Positions 1-6,420 of a DNA stretch of 6,420 nucleotides are shown piece by piece (the stretch's first letter is position 1; the number at the start of each line of letters is the position of its first letter). The translations under genes were made by a program, and so were the position numbers. The notes below the pieces were generated by a model that worked only from the letters and a program-made list of their open reading frames with translations, made no database searches and had not been told where the DNA came from. Origin of the DNA: Thermoflexales bacterium (GTDB lineage: Bacteria > Chloroflexota > Anaerolineae > Fen-1058); contig JAUQXD010000737.1 in assembly GCA_030834835.1 (NCBI GenBank), forward strand, positions 1 through 6,420, given 5' to 3'.

Positions 1-19
1 GCAGGTGTAGCCAAAAGGG

Positions 20-88
20 CGTCACCCTGAGCGTAGCGAAGGGTCTCTACGCCTGCGCAAGAGATGCTTCGCTGCGCTCAGCATGACA
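20..88. repeat. Palindromic intergenic repeat with two self-folding arms
   Basis: Arm 20-47 and arm 61-88 are inverted copies of each other, matching at 22 of 28 positions, around a 13-base spacer. Each arm also folds on itself. The left arm pairs ACCCT (24-28) with AGGGT (40-44) around a core containing GCGTAGC (31-37). The right arm pairs ATGCT (64-68) with AGCAT (80-84), and read on the minus strand its core contains GCGCAGC (77-71). The element resembles, from memory, the dispersed GAGCG-AGCGA palindromes common in intergenic regions of several environmental phyla; no search was possible. It lies just upstream of the promoter, and no open reading frame crosses it convincingly. It could be a REP/MITE-like element or a transcription terminator for a gene left of the window. 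Bases 1-10 can also pair with 47-56 (nine pairs plus one G-T). Confidence 0.75.
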
Positions 89-130
89 AACTGCGACTTT
101 GTGAGAGCCGTGGTTCCACCCAAAGACCGA

Positions 131-159
131 TTGACACACGCGGCGAACGCGCCTACAAT
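131..159 (+). promoter_or_regulatory. Sigma-70-type promoter for the corA transcript
   Basis: A perfect -35 box TTGACA (131-136) is separated by exactly 17 bases from TACAAT (154-159), one mismatch from the consensus -10 box. Transcription would start near 166. It points at the CorA-type gene, whose start lies about 360 bases further on, and no other plus-strand gene lies between except a possible 26-codon leader peptide. A small inverted repeat, GTGG (110-113) and CCAC (116-119), lies just upstream but is too short to call an operator. Confidence 0.72.
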
Positions 160-184
160 GCCCACATAGGAACTGGCTACACTC

Positions 185-265
185 ATGGACGATCACTTAC
201 CATCTGAACCCGATCATCAATCGTTGGGCAACAACCCGATCGCTCGATCACGCCTCGTCGATTAG
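185..265 (+). CDS. Possible 26-residue leader peptide
   Basis: ATG at 185-187 opens a 26-codon frame ending in TAG at 263-265. The peptide begins MDDHLPSEPDH, rich in Asp, Glu and Pro, and ends in a more basic stretch (ARSRLVD). It is the first ATG after the predicted transcription start. The only Shine-Dalgarno-like bases are AGGA (168-171), 13 bases from the ATG and very near the predicted 5' end, so initiation would be weak or would depend on the short 5' end. Its acidic/proline beginning resembles the MgtL leader peptide of enterobacteria, where such residues destabilise the ribosome at low magnesium. With no homologue comparison available, a chance frame is a real alternative. Confidence 0.33.
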   Translation: MDDHLPSEPDHQSLGNNPIARSRLVD

Positions 266-277
266 CCGCCGCTAATC
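260..277 (+). promoter_or_regulatory. Hairpin over the leader-peptide stop codon
   Basis: GATTAGC (260-266) and GCTAATC (271-277) are a perfect 7-bp inverted repeat around a CGCC loop. The stop codon TAG of the possible leader peptide (263-265) lies inside the left arm, so a ribosome finishing the peptide would melt this stem. No T-run follows, so it is not a standard intrinsic terminator. Confidence 0.55.
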
Positions 278-289
278 ATGCGCGTTTGC

Positions 290-323
290 CAGCGCCCTCG
301 CGTCGATCGATGCGGGGGCGTTG
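290..323 (+). promoter_or_regulatory. 12-bp leader hairpin
   Basis: CAGCGCCCTCGC (290-301) can pair with GCGGGGGCGTTG (312-323) through twelve consecutive pairs, two of them G-U in RNA, around a 10-base loop GTCGATCGAT. It is among the most stable local structures in the leader. No run of T follows the stem, so it does not look like an intrinsic terminator; it is more likely an RNA structural element, or a consequence of high GC content. Confidence 0.5.
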
Positions 324-377
324 CTCATTGGGAGGCCGGCATGCGCGCTCCTCACTGCTTCCTCAACCTGACTCCGC

Positions 378-441
378 CTCGCGGGCGAGCGGCACCGGCT
401 ACGCCGGCCGCCCACCACGCACGCCGTGCGCGCCGCGCACG
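378..441 (+). promoter_or_regulatory. Cluster of GC-rich leader hairpins
   Basis: Three short stems follow one another. CTCG (378-381) pairs with CGAG (386-389). GCGG (389-392) plus CCGGC (395-399) pair with GCCGG (403-407) plus CCGC (408-411) around a TAC loop, with CA bulged. CGTGCGC (425-431) pairs with GCGCACG (435-441) around a GCC loop. The first two share base 389 at their edges. The ATG at 426, which opens the corA frame further upstream than the chosen start, is buried in the last stem and has no Shine-Dalgarno sequence, which argues against its use. Confidence 0.45.
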
Positions 442-459
442 CGATCACGTGCCGTTACC

Positions 460-525
460 TGATCAACCTGAACGCATGGTTGTTGTCGATGTTGTCACAC
501 ACTCACCATCTGCGGAGGTTGATCA
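460..525 (+). promoter_or_regulatory. Stem sequestering the corA ribosome-binding site
   Basis: TGATCAACCT (460-469) is perfectly complementary over 10 bases to AGGTTGATCA (516-525), which contains the 3' half of the GGAGG ribosome-binding site and the A of the start codon. Inside the loop, ATGGT (476-480) pairs with ACCAT (505-509), with C473-G512 and G474-U511 extending it across one mismatch, so the whole region can fold as one long interrupted stem. A competing hairpin, CAACC (464-468) with GGTTG (478-482), would break both stems and release the site. Part of the 10-bp match comes from the self-complementary hexamer TGATCA, so chance is not excluded. Confidence 0.5.
514..518 (+). promoter_or_regulatory. 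Ribosome-binding site that sets the corA start
   Basis: GGAGG lies six bases before the ATG at 525-527. It is the only strong Shine-Dalgarno sequence near the 5' end of this frame and selects 525 over the in-frame ATG at 426. The start codon lies inside a 12-base perfect palindrome, TGATCATGATCA (520-531). Confidence 0.85.
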
Positions 526-1457
526 TGATCACCATTGTCAAGAATACCGAGCTGGGCCTTGAGACCCTGAACACATTGACCGTTGGCAGCTGGATCAACG
601 TCATCGATCCGACGCCGGAGGAAGTGGCGCGCTTGCAGCAGGAACTGGGCGTGCCCGCCGACTTTGTCACCTATCCGTTGGACATGGACGAACGCGCCCG
701 CACCGAAAAGGAAAATGGCTCGCTGCTCATCATCCTGCGCGTGCCGCACTTTCACGGCGCAGGTGCCGATGTGCCGTATACCACCATTCCGCTGGGCATC
801 ATCCTGACCGACAAGTACATCGTCACGATCTGCAAAGTGTACAGCACGGTACTGCGCGATCTGTCGGGCGGGCGGGTGCGGGCGCTGTCGACGGGCAAGC
901 GCAATCGGTTTGTGCTGCATCTGCTGCTGTTGATGGCCAATCAATACCTGACGTACCTGCGCGAGATCAATCGCACCACCGATCAACTGGAAGATCAATT
1001 GCAGAAGTCGTCGCGCAATCGCGAAGTGCTGGAGATGCTGAAGCATCAAAAGAGTCTGGTGTACTTCACCACCGGTCTGAAGGCCAACGAACTGGTCTTG
1101 CAGCGCCTGCAGCGCAGCCGATTGTTTGAGATGTATCCCGACGACGAAGATTTGCTGGAAGACGCGCTGACCGAGACGCAGCAGGCGATCGAAATGACCA
1201 ACGTCTCCAGCAACATCCTGGCGGGCATGATGGATGCGTTCGCGTCGATCATCTCCAACAACCTGAACGGCGTCATGAAATTCCTGGCGTCGATCACGAT
1301 CGTGTTGAGCATCCCGTCGATTGTGGCGGGGTTTTACGGTATGAACGTCGATCTGCCGCTGCAGGCGCACACACTGGCATTTCCGCTGATGCTGGGCGTG
1401 GCGGTGGCGCTGATGGCGCTGGTCAGTTTTGTGTTCTGGAAGAAGGATTGGTTTTAA
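525..1457 (+). CDS. corA: CorA-family magnesium/divalent cation channel
   Basis: The 310-residue product has normal CorA length and layout. Residues 1 to about 240 form the cytoplasmic alpha/beta and long-helix part, with the characteristic SWINVIDPTPEEV near residue 22 and PLGIILTDKYIVTI near 89. The signature block SNNLNGVMKF (244-253) leads into membrane helix 1 (about 251-271), which ends in YGMN (271-274), the invariant selectivity motif. A short outer loop DLPLQAHTLAFP replaces the MPEL loop of enterobacterial CorA and is typical of the shorter bacterial subfamily. Helix 2 (about 285-305) is followed by a basic tail KKDWF. The family forms inner-membrane pentamers admitting Mg2+, and sometimes Co2+ or Ni2+; the exact ion cannot be read from sequence. 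The frame is open back to 426, but GGAGG six bases before 525 and the family's usual N-terminus support this start. The TAA stop overlaps that of the convergent kinase, and no terminator lies between them. Confidence 0.95.
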   Translation: MITIVKNTELGLETLNTLTVGSWINVIDPTPEEVARLQQELGVPADFVTYPLDMDERARTEKENGSLLIILRVPHFHGAGADVPYTTIPLGIILTDKYIVTICKVYSTVLRDLSGGRVRALSTGKRNRFVLHLLLLMANQYLTYLREINRTTDQLEDQLQKSSRNREVLEMLKHQKSLVYFTTGLKANELVLQRLQRSRLFEMYPDDEDLLEDALTETQQAIEMTNVSSNILAGMMDAFASIISNNLNGVMKFLASITIVLSIPSIVAGFYGMNVDLPLQAHTLAFPLMLGVAVALMALVSFVFWKKDWF

Positions 1458-4400
1458 GGGACGAGGCGCGTTTGCCGCAGACGGTGAATCTCGGCCAGCA
1501 GCCGGTCGCGCCGCAGCGAGGTCTTGGTCATCACGCATTGCGCTGTCTGGGTCAGTTCGGCCTGTTCGGCCGGTGAGAGTACTTTGGCGCTCAGCACAAT
1601 GACGGGCAAAGCGCGGGTGAGCGGGTTGCGGCGCAGCGCGGCGAGCAGTTCAAAGCCGTTCATGTCCGGCATCAATAGATCGAGGATAACGAGGTCGGGT
1701 GACTGCCGCATGATTTGATCGCTGGCATACGCGCCGTTGATGGCGGTAACCACTTCGTAGGCGGGCGGCGGCAGAATCGCCGCCAGCAATTCCAGCAGCA
1801 TTGGATCGTCGTCGACCAGCAGGATGCGTAGCGGCCGATCGGGCGGGCGGTTCTTGAGCCGCTCGATGGCCGTTGCCAGCTGGTGTCTGAGAATGGGCTT
1901 GGTCAGAACTTCAATGCTGCCCGGCGTAGCGGCGACCTGCGCCAGCTCTTGCCCGGAGATGATCAAGATGCCCGTGTGACGCAGGGCGGGATCATCTTTG
2001 ATCTCTTGCAACAGGGTCCAGCCGCTAACGTCGGGCAACTGCATATCCAGCGTAATCAACTGAGGCATCTGCTCTTGCAGCGCCGTGCGCGCGGCCTGGC
2101 CGGAATAGCATTGGCGTGTCTGATAGCCCGCCTGGCGCAAATGGAGTGCCAGTAGCCCGCTGAAATCAAGATCGTCTTCGATGATCAGGGCGGTAGCGGG
2201 CGCGGCTTGATCGGCCGCCGGGGGCGTGGGTTGATCGGGCTGCGTGGGCAGCGTGAAGTAGAAGGTCGCGCCCAGGCCCGGTTGGCCCGAACTCTCCACC
2301 CAGATTCGACCGCCATGCAACTCGATCAGGCGCCGGGCAATCGCCAGCCCCAGGCCGGTCCCTTCTTCGCGATCGGCGGCGTCTTGCGCCTGCCGGAACT
2401 CTTCAAAGATCATATCTTGCGCGGCGGGTGGAATGCCGCGGCCCGTGTCGCTGACACTGAACAGCAGCAGATCAGATTCGATGCGGGTGATGCGCAGGGT
2501 GACCTGCCCGCCTTCGGGCGTAAACTTACTGGCATTGCCCAGCAGATTGATCAGCACTTGCTTGAGACGCAGCGGATCAACTTCGATCGGCGGCAGGTTG
2601 GGCATGATCTGCACATCGAACGGCTGCTGCTTGCGGGCCGTCAGCGGCGCAATGATGGCCTGCACTTCAGCTACCAGGCCGGTCACGGTGAGGCGCTGCC
2701 GGTCCAGCGTCATACGGCCGGCCTGAATCTTGGACAGATCGAGGATGTCGTTGATCAGTGCCAGCAGGTGCCGGCCGCTGGCATTGATGTTGTTGAGATA
2801 GTCAGCCTGCTCAGGGGTGGTTGGCCCGGCCAGCCCGTCGCTGATTAGCTCGCTGAAGCCGATAATGGCGTTGAGCGGCGTGCGCAGTTCGTGGCTCATA
2901 TTGGCCAGGAACTGGCTCTTCAAACGATCGAGTTCCTTTAGCCGGCTGTTGGCTGCGCGCACTTCTTCCAGCAGGCGGATGTTTTCGACAATGATGGTGA
3001 GGTTGTGGCTCAGCGTGGTCAGCAACTGCAAATCACGCTCGGTGAAGGCGTCCAGCTGGCGGCTTTCGACGTTGAGCACGCCCACCACACGCGAACCGGT
3101 TCGCAGCGGCACGCATAGTTCCGATCGGATGCTAGGATCCTGGCAGACATAGCGCGGATCGGTGGACACATCGGGCAGCATGGCCGGCTGCCCGGTCTGA
3201 GCGACCCAGCCCGTCACCCCTTGCCCTACTTTCATTTGAATGGCTGCCAGGTCGCTGGCGGCATAACCCAACCCGGCATAGATGTGCAAGTCGTCGGTGT
3301 CGGGTTTGATCAGCATCACTGCCACGCTTACATCGCCCAGCGCATCATAGACCGCCTGGGCAACTTTGTGCAGCGCTTCGTCCAGCGAGGTGCTATCGGC
3401 GGTGGCAATGGCCGCCGAGTGCAGGATCGCCAGTTCGCTCAACTGACGGCGTGTTTCGTGATAGAGCCGGGCGTTTTCAATGGCCACGCCCACCTGACCG
3501 GCAATCGTCTCGATGAGATCGATTTCGTCCGGCAGCCAGTGACGCGGCTGGCGACACTCGTGAAAGATCAGCGCGCCCAGGAGATTTTTGCGCACCATGA
3601 TGGGTGTGGCCAGCACGGCGCGGATGCCCAGTTGATGCAGCTGCGGCGATGCGCGCAGGGTGTTGTCCAGGGCCAGAGTCTGGCGGGCCAGCAGTTTCTC
3701 GCGGGTGCCCATCAGCAGGGCCGGGTTGTGTTTGTCCAGCGGCTGAACGCCAGGCTGATCAAATTCGAAGGCGACGGGCATGTAGTTGGCGTCGGCGCCT
3801 AGCCGGATAAGGCACCGCGACGCGCCCAAGATGCGGCCCAGTTCCTGCACAGTCGTTTTAATGATCTCGTCAATATCCAGCGAGCCGCGAATGCGATTGG
3901 TGATCTCGTTGATCAGGCGCTCGCGTTCGGCCTGGCGGCGCGAGTCGCTGATGAGCCGGGCATTCTCAATGGCGATGGCGGCCTGACTGGCGAAGGCCCT
4001 CAGCCGCTCACCATGCGCCGCGGTGAAGAAGCCGGGCGTGGCGCTGTCCAGATTGAGGATACCCGCCACCCGGTCCTGAATCCAAATAGGCACACCCACG
4101 TAGGATCGAATCCAGCCCGTTTGCGGCAGCACAAACCAGCCCGGTTCGGCGCGGGTGTCCGGCACCAGCACGAAGGTATCAGACTTTGACAGTCGATCCA
4201 GGCTGAACAGGTCTTTTGTGAGCACGGTCATGGACAACATCCAGTCGTGCAGGCCCAGTTTGTCGTAACCGCGGGCGCGGGTGACTTTGGCCAGGCCGCC
4301 GTCGATCAGCATGATGTTGGCCGCATCGTGCGCCACAACCTGGCCGACATTGTCCAGAATCCGATCGAGCACTTCGTCGAGATTGAGGCTGCTATTCAAA

Positions 4401-6109
4401 GCGGCGGCCGTGTCGCGCAGCGCCTCGGCCAGCACCCGCTGATCTTGCTCCGCATGGAATAGCCGCGCATTGCGGATCGCGATGGCGGCCTGCGCGGCGA
4501 GGCGTTTCAGCAGATCGATGTCGCCGGCGCTGAAGGCATTCTCCCGTTCCGATTGGACGTCGAGCACGCCGATCACGTCCGTTTCATAAATCAGTGGAAT
4601 CGCCACCTCCGATCGGGTTGACGAGATAGTATGCGCATAACGCACATCGGTCAGCGTATCGGGCGCATGCGCGACCTCACGGTGTTCGGCCGCCCAACCG
4701 CAGAGGCCCTGCCCGATGGGCAGGACTAACTGGCCGACCTGTTCGGCGCCTACACCACTCGCGGCCTGGAGACACAGGCCGTCGGCTTCGATCAGAAATA
4801 CCCGGCCGATGTAAGCCTGCATGAGCGATTGCGCATGGGTAGCCACCGCTTGCAGGCAGCGATCGACATCGAGCGCGCTGATCGCCTGCTCGATGTCGTG
4901 CAGCGCGGCCAGTTCGTCGCGCTGACGCCCGGCGGCCTCATACAGCTGTTGGTTCTCAAGGGCGCTGGCCTGCAAGCCAGTCTCGGCCCGCTTCTGGCCG
5001 GTGATGTCGCGAAAACTCCACACGCGGCCAACAGTCTGATGATCGATCTGCTGCGGCTGGGAATACCGCTCGAAGATGCGGCCGTCGGCAAACTCCAGGA
5101 CGTCAAAACTTTCGGCGTCAGGCCGGCCATACATCTCTTCCACTTTGGCAAGGAAGCCGGCCGGATCCTTCAACTGATTGAGAACAAACGTGAGCAGCTG
5201 CCGATCATCGTGTGACGCCACGATATCGGCCGGAATGCGCCACAACTCGACAAATTTGCGATTGTAGATCGTCACACGCCGATCGACGTCAATCACCAGA
5301 ATGCCGTCGGCGGTTGAATCGAGCGTGGCCTGCACCAGCGAGAGGTAGCGCGCTCGATCGGCTTCGGCGGCTTTGCGCGCGGTGATGTCTTCTTTCACCG
5401 CCAGATAATTGGTGATCTCGCCCTGTGCGTTGAGAATGGGCGAGATAGACGCCCACTCCCAGTACAATTCGCCGTCTTTCTTCTTGTTGTGGAACTCGCC
5501 GTGCCATTCGCGCCCGGCTGAGATGGTTGCCCATAGCTGCCTGTACTCGTCGGACGGCGTATGACCCGATTTGAGGATGCGGGGGTTCTGGCCTAACGCT
5601 TCACCCAGCGTGTAGCCGGTGGTGGCCGTAAATTTGGGGTTGGCGTATTCGATGCGGCCGTCGGGATCGGTGATGACAATCGTCGCGGGGCTTTGCTCGA
5701 TAGCCTGCCACAACTGGCGCAGTTGATTTTCCACCTGCTTGCGCGCGGTGATGTTGTGGGCAAAGGCCAGCACCTGGCACTGATCAGCGCGGCCGGGGTC
5801 GCTATCGATCGGGCTGACGGCCACCTCCAGCGTCAATTCGCGGCCGTCTTGATGGCGGGCGGTCCATTCGTGGTAACTGCCAGCCAGCCGCGCGGCGGCC
5901 GCTATGACGGCCTGCGTGGCAATGGCGGTCCGCACGCGCGCCACAGATCGATCGGGCACCAGCTGTTCGATCGATTGCCCCATCAGTTCGGCGGCGGTGT
6001 AGCCAAACAGGCGCTCGGCAGCGGGATTGAAGAGCCGGATGCGATAGTGGCTGTCGAGTCCGACGATGGCTTCGGGGCAGAGGGCGATAAAAGTCTCGTC
6101 AGGCGGCAT
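1454..6109 (-). CDS. Soluble multi-sensor hybrid histidine kinase (PAS3-GAF4-HisKA-HATPase-REC2)
   Basis: From ATG at 6109 the product has 1551 residues. Three PAS domains (about 5-123, 127-248, 252-376) end in ITARK/ITARK/ITGQK linkers. Four GAF domains follow (about 402-553, 560-720, 730-884, 892-1048), joined by helices ending IRNARL, IENARL, IENARL and VENIRL. HisKA carries MSHELRTP with phospho-acceptor His1073. The ATPase shows the N-box NLLGNASKF (1188-1196), G1 DTGRGI (1221), F-box FEEF (1235) and G2 GTGLGL (1250). Two receivers follow: REC1 (1306-1420; EDD 1311-1313, Asp1355, Ser1385, Lys1404) and REC2 (1427-1546; DDD 1433-1435, Asp1477, Ser1507, Lys1529). All catalytic residues are present. 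No membrane segment, HPt or DNA-binding domain is seen, so it should sense intracellular signals and pass phosphate to a separate partner. PAS2 has Pro in NPRILKSG where LOV domains have Cys. The frame is open to an ATG at 6268, but residues encoded upstream of about 6156 are off-frame readings of the neighbouring receiver gene; ATG 6109, with GGTGA seven bases before it, fits the start of PAS1. TTG at 6115 is an alternative. Confidence 0.95.
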   Translation of the reverse strand: MPPDETFIALCPEAIVGLDSHYRIRLFNPAAERLFGYTAAELMGQSIEQLVPDRSVARVRTAIATQAVIAAAARLAGSYHEWTARHQDGRELTLEVAVSPIDSDPGRADQCQVLAFAHNITARKQVENQLRQLWQAIEQSPATIVITDPDGRIEYANPKFTATTGYTLGEALGQNPRILKSGHTPSDEYRQLWATISAGREWHGEFHNKKKDGELYWEWASISPILNAQGEITNYLAVKEDITARKAAEADRARYLSLVQATLDSTADGILVIDVDRRVTIYNRKFVELWRIPADIVASHDDRQLLTFVLNQLKDPAGFLAKVEEMYGRPDAESFDVLEFADGRIFERYSQPQQIDHQTVGRVWSFRDITGQKRAETGLQASALENQQLYEAAGRQRDELAALHDIEQAISALDVDRCLQAVATHAQSLMQAYIGRVFLIEADGLCLQAASGVGAEQVGQLVLPIGQGLCGWAAEHREVAHAPDTLTDVRYAHTISSTRSEVAIPLIYETDVIGVLDVQSERENAFSAGDIDLLKRLAAQAAIAIRNARLFHAEQDQRVLAEALRDTAAALNSSLNLDEVLDRILDNVGQVVAHDAANIMLIDGGLAKVTRARGYDKLGLHDWMLSMTVLTKDLFSLDRLSKSDTFVLVPDTRAEPGWFVLPQTGWIRSYVGVPIWIQDRVAGILNLDSATPGFFTAAHGERLRAFASQAAIAIENARLISDSRRQAERERLINEITNRIRGSLDIDEIIKTTVQELGRILGASRCLIRLGADANYMPVAFEFDQPGVQPLDKHNPALLMGTREKLLARQTLALDNTLRASPQLHQLGIRAVLATPIMVRKNLLGALIFHECRQPRHWLPDEIDLIETIAGQVGVAIENARLYHETRRQLSELAILHSAAIATADSTSLDEALHKVAQAVYDALGDVSVAVMLIKPDTDDLHIYAGLGYAASDLAAIQMKVGQGVTGWVAQTGQPAMLPDVSTDPRYVCQDPSIRSELCVPLRTGSRVVGVLNVESRQLDAFTERDLQLLTTLSHNLTIIVENIRLLEEVRAANSRLKELDRLKSQFLANMSHELRTPLNAIIGFSELISDGLAGPTTPEQADYLNNINASGRHLLALINDILDLSKIQAGRMTLDRQRLTVTGLVAEVQAIIAPLTARKQQPFDVQIMPNLPPIEVDPLRLKQVLINLLGNASKFTPEGGQVTLRITRIESDLLLFSVSDTGRGIPPAAQDMIFEEFRQAQDAADREEGTGLGLAIARRLIELHGGRIWVESSGQPGLGATFYFTLPTQPDQPTPPAADQAAPATALIIEDDLDFSGLLALHLRQAGYQTRQCYSGQAARTALQEQMPQLITLDMQLPDVSGWTLLQEIKDDPALRHTGILIISGQELAQVAATPGSIEVLTKPILRHQLATAIERLKNRPPDRPLRILLVDDDPMLLELLAAILPPPAYEVVTAINGAYASDQIMRQSPDLVILDLLMPDMNGFELLAALRRNPLTRALPVIVLSAKVLSPAEQAELTQTAQCVMTKTSLRRDRLLAEIHRLRQTRLVP

Positions 6110-6155
6110 GAGCAAGTCACCGGCTTCAGGATCGAGCAGCCAACGCCCGAATCCA

Positions 6156-6420
6156 TCAACGCAGAAAGAGTTTGACCTGGTTGGGCAGCGCGCGGGTATC
6201 CACCGGCTTGGTGATGTAGCCGTCACAGCCGGCGTCCAGCGCGCGATCGCGTTCGGTGGGGACCGCATTCGCCGTCACGGCCACAATCGGGATGTGGCGC
6301 GTGGCCGGGTTCGCTTTGATCTTGCGGGTGGCGTCATAGCCGTTCATGACGGGCAGCATCACGTCCATCAAGATCAAATCGGGCAGTTCGCGCGTGGCCA
6401 TGTCCACGCCGATCTGGCCG
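6156..6420 (-). CDS. Receiver-domain response regulator, DivK-like, 5' end outside the window
   Basis: The frame is open to the window edge, so only the last 87 or so residues are seen, beginning GQIGVDMATRELPDLILMD. The Asp of LILMD is the phospho-acceptor in the usual PDLILMDVMLPVMNG setting. The conserved Thr is in VAVTANAV and the conserved Lys in YITKPVD. The acidic pocket at the N-terminus lies beyond the edge. The protein ends (QVKLFLR, TGA at 6158-6156) where a bare receiver domain normally ends, which suggests a single-domain regulator; a C-terminal receiver of a larger hybrid kinase cannot be excluded. A GTG at 6407 is in frame but lies inside the domain and is not a credible start. 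The kinase gene follows after 46 bases on the same strand, so the two are probably co-transcribed and work in one phosphorelay. Confidence 0.93.
   Translation of the reverse strand, partial: GQIGVDMATRELPDLILMDVMLPVMNGYDATRKIKANPATRHIPIVAVTANAVPTERDRALDAGCDGYITKPVDTRALPNQVKLFLR

Larger units (their letters stand above)
166..524 (+). promoter_or_regulatory. Long structured 5' leader of corA (candidate regulatory RNA)
   Basis: If the promoter at 131-159 is the one used, the channel mRNA carries about 360 untranslated bases, far more than translation initiation needs. The stretch holds, in order: a possible 26-codon peptide (185-265), a 7-bp hairpin over its stop codon (260-277), a 12-bp hairpin (290-323), a C-rich and G-poor stretch (346-380, 18 C against 4 G), a run of GC-rich hairpins (378-441), and a stem pairing with the ribosome-binding site (460-525). 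I do not recognise the M-box or another known magnesium riboswitch here. Leaders carrying short peptides control corA and mgtA in Salmonella, so a regulatory role is plausible by analogy, but it is inferred. Confidence 0.5.

Noticed and set aside
426..524. Longer corA start at ATG 426
   Set aside because: The ATG lies in a stable hairpin without a ribosome-binding site, and the extra 33 residues do not resemble a CorA N-terminus; GGAGG before 525 is decisive.
278..562. 94-residue plus-strand frame from ATG 278 through the corA start
   Set aside because: Low-complexity Arg/Ala/His/Pro product with no domain and no Shine-Dalgarno sequence; it crosses several strong hairpins. Overlapping upstream translation is possible but unsupported.
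1454..1520. Bidirectional terminator between corA and the kinase
   Set aside because: No stem followed by a T-run is visible on either strand; the genes have no intergenic space.
495..1538. 347-residue open frame on the minus strand across corA
   Set aside because: It is antisense to a well-supported CorA gene, rich in Gln, His and Arg as expected from reverse reading of GC-rich codons, and shows no domain.
2207..2848. Plus-strand frames inside the kinase gene (for example 213 residues here)
   Set aside because: They lie opposite intact HATPase and HisKA coding sequence, show no domain, and have the Gln/Arg-rich composition of antisense shadows.
5539..5628. LOV photoreceptor reading of PAS2
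   Set aside because: The segment aligning with the LOV motif reads [10 protein letters not shown]; the flavin-binding Cys is replaced by Pro, so no LOV photochemistry is expected.
6243..6250. GCGATCGC octamer as a cyanobacterial HIP1 signal
   Set aside because: I noticed one clear copy in 6.4 kb, inside a coding region, which is too sparse for a HIP1-rich genome.

Overview
The window comes from a GC-rich bacterium. A giant soluble sensor hybrid kinase with stacked PAS and GAF domains, an adjacent DivK-like receiver and an intergenic palindrome of the GAGCG-AGCGA type together recall Chloroflexota. This is an impression from domain style and not a proof; myxobacteria-like or other environmental phyla with large kinases remain possible. 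No tRNA, rRNA, CRISPR array or transposase gene is visible.

Layout. Positions 1-88 hold an imperfect palindromic intergenic repeat built from two arms, each of which can itself fold into a hairpin. A near-consensus sigma-70 promoter follows (TTGACA, 17-base spacer, TACAAT, 131-159). From the predicted transcription start near 166 to position 524 there is an unusually long leader (about 360 nt) before a CorA-family magnesium/divalent cation channel gene on the plus strand (525-1457). The leader contains a possible 26-codon leader peptide with an acidic, proline-containing beginning, a hairpin that swallows that peptide's stop codon, several strong GC-rich hairpins, a C-rich stretch, and a 10-bp perfect complement to the ribosome-binding site and start of the channel gene. 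A competing short hairpin could free that site.

The rest of the window (1454-6109, minus strand) is one huge gene for a cytoplasmic hybrid histidine kinase of 1551 residues: three PAS, four GAF, HisKA, HATPase, and two tandem receiver domains. It converges on the channel gene, and the two TAA stop codons share one TTAA tetranucleotide. Upstream of the kinase, separated by 46 bases, the 3' part of a receiver-domain gene (6156 to beyond the window edge) runs in the same direction and is probably co-transcribed.

How they work together. The receiver protein and hybrid kinase are likely parts of one phosphorelay. The kinase has no transmembrane segment, no HPt domain and no DNA-binding output, so its output must pass to another protein. 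The CorA gene is transcribed separately towards the kinase. Its leader looks like a post-transcriptional control region, which makes it the part of the window most worth a second look.
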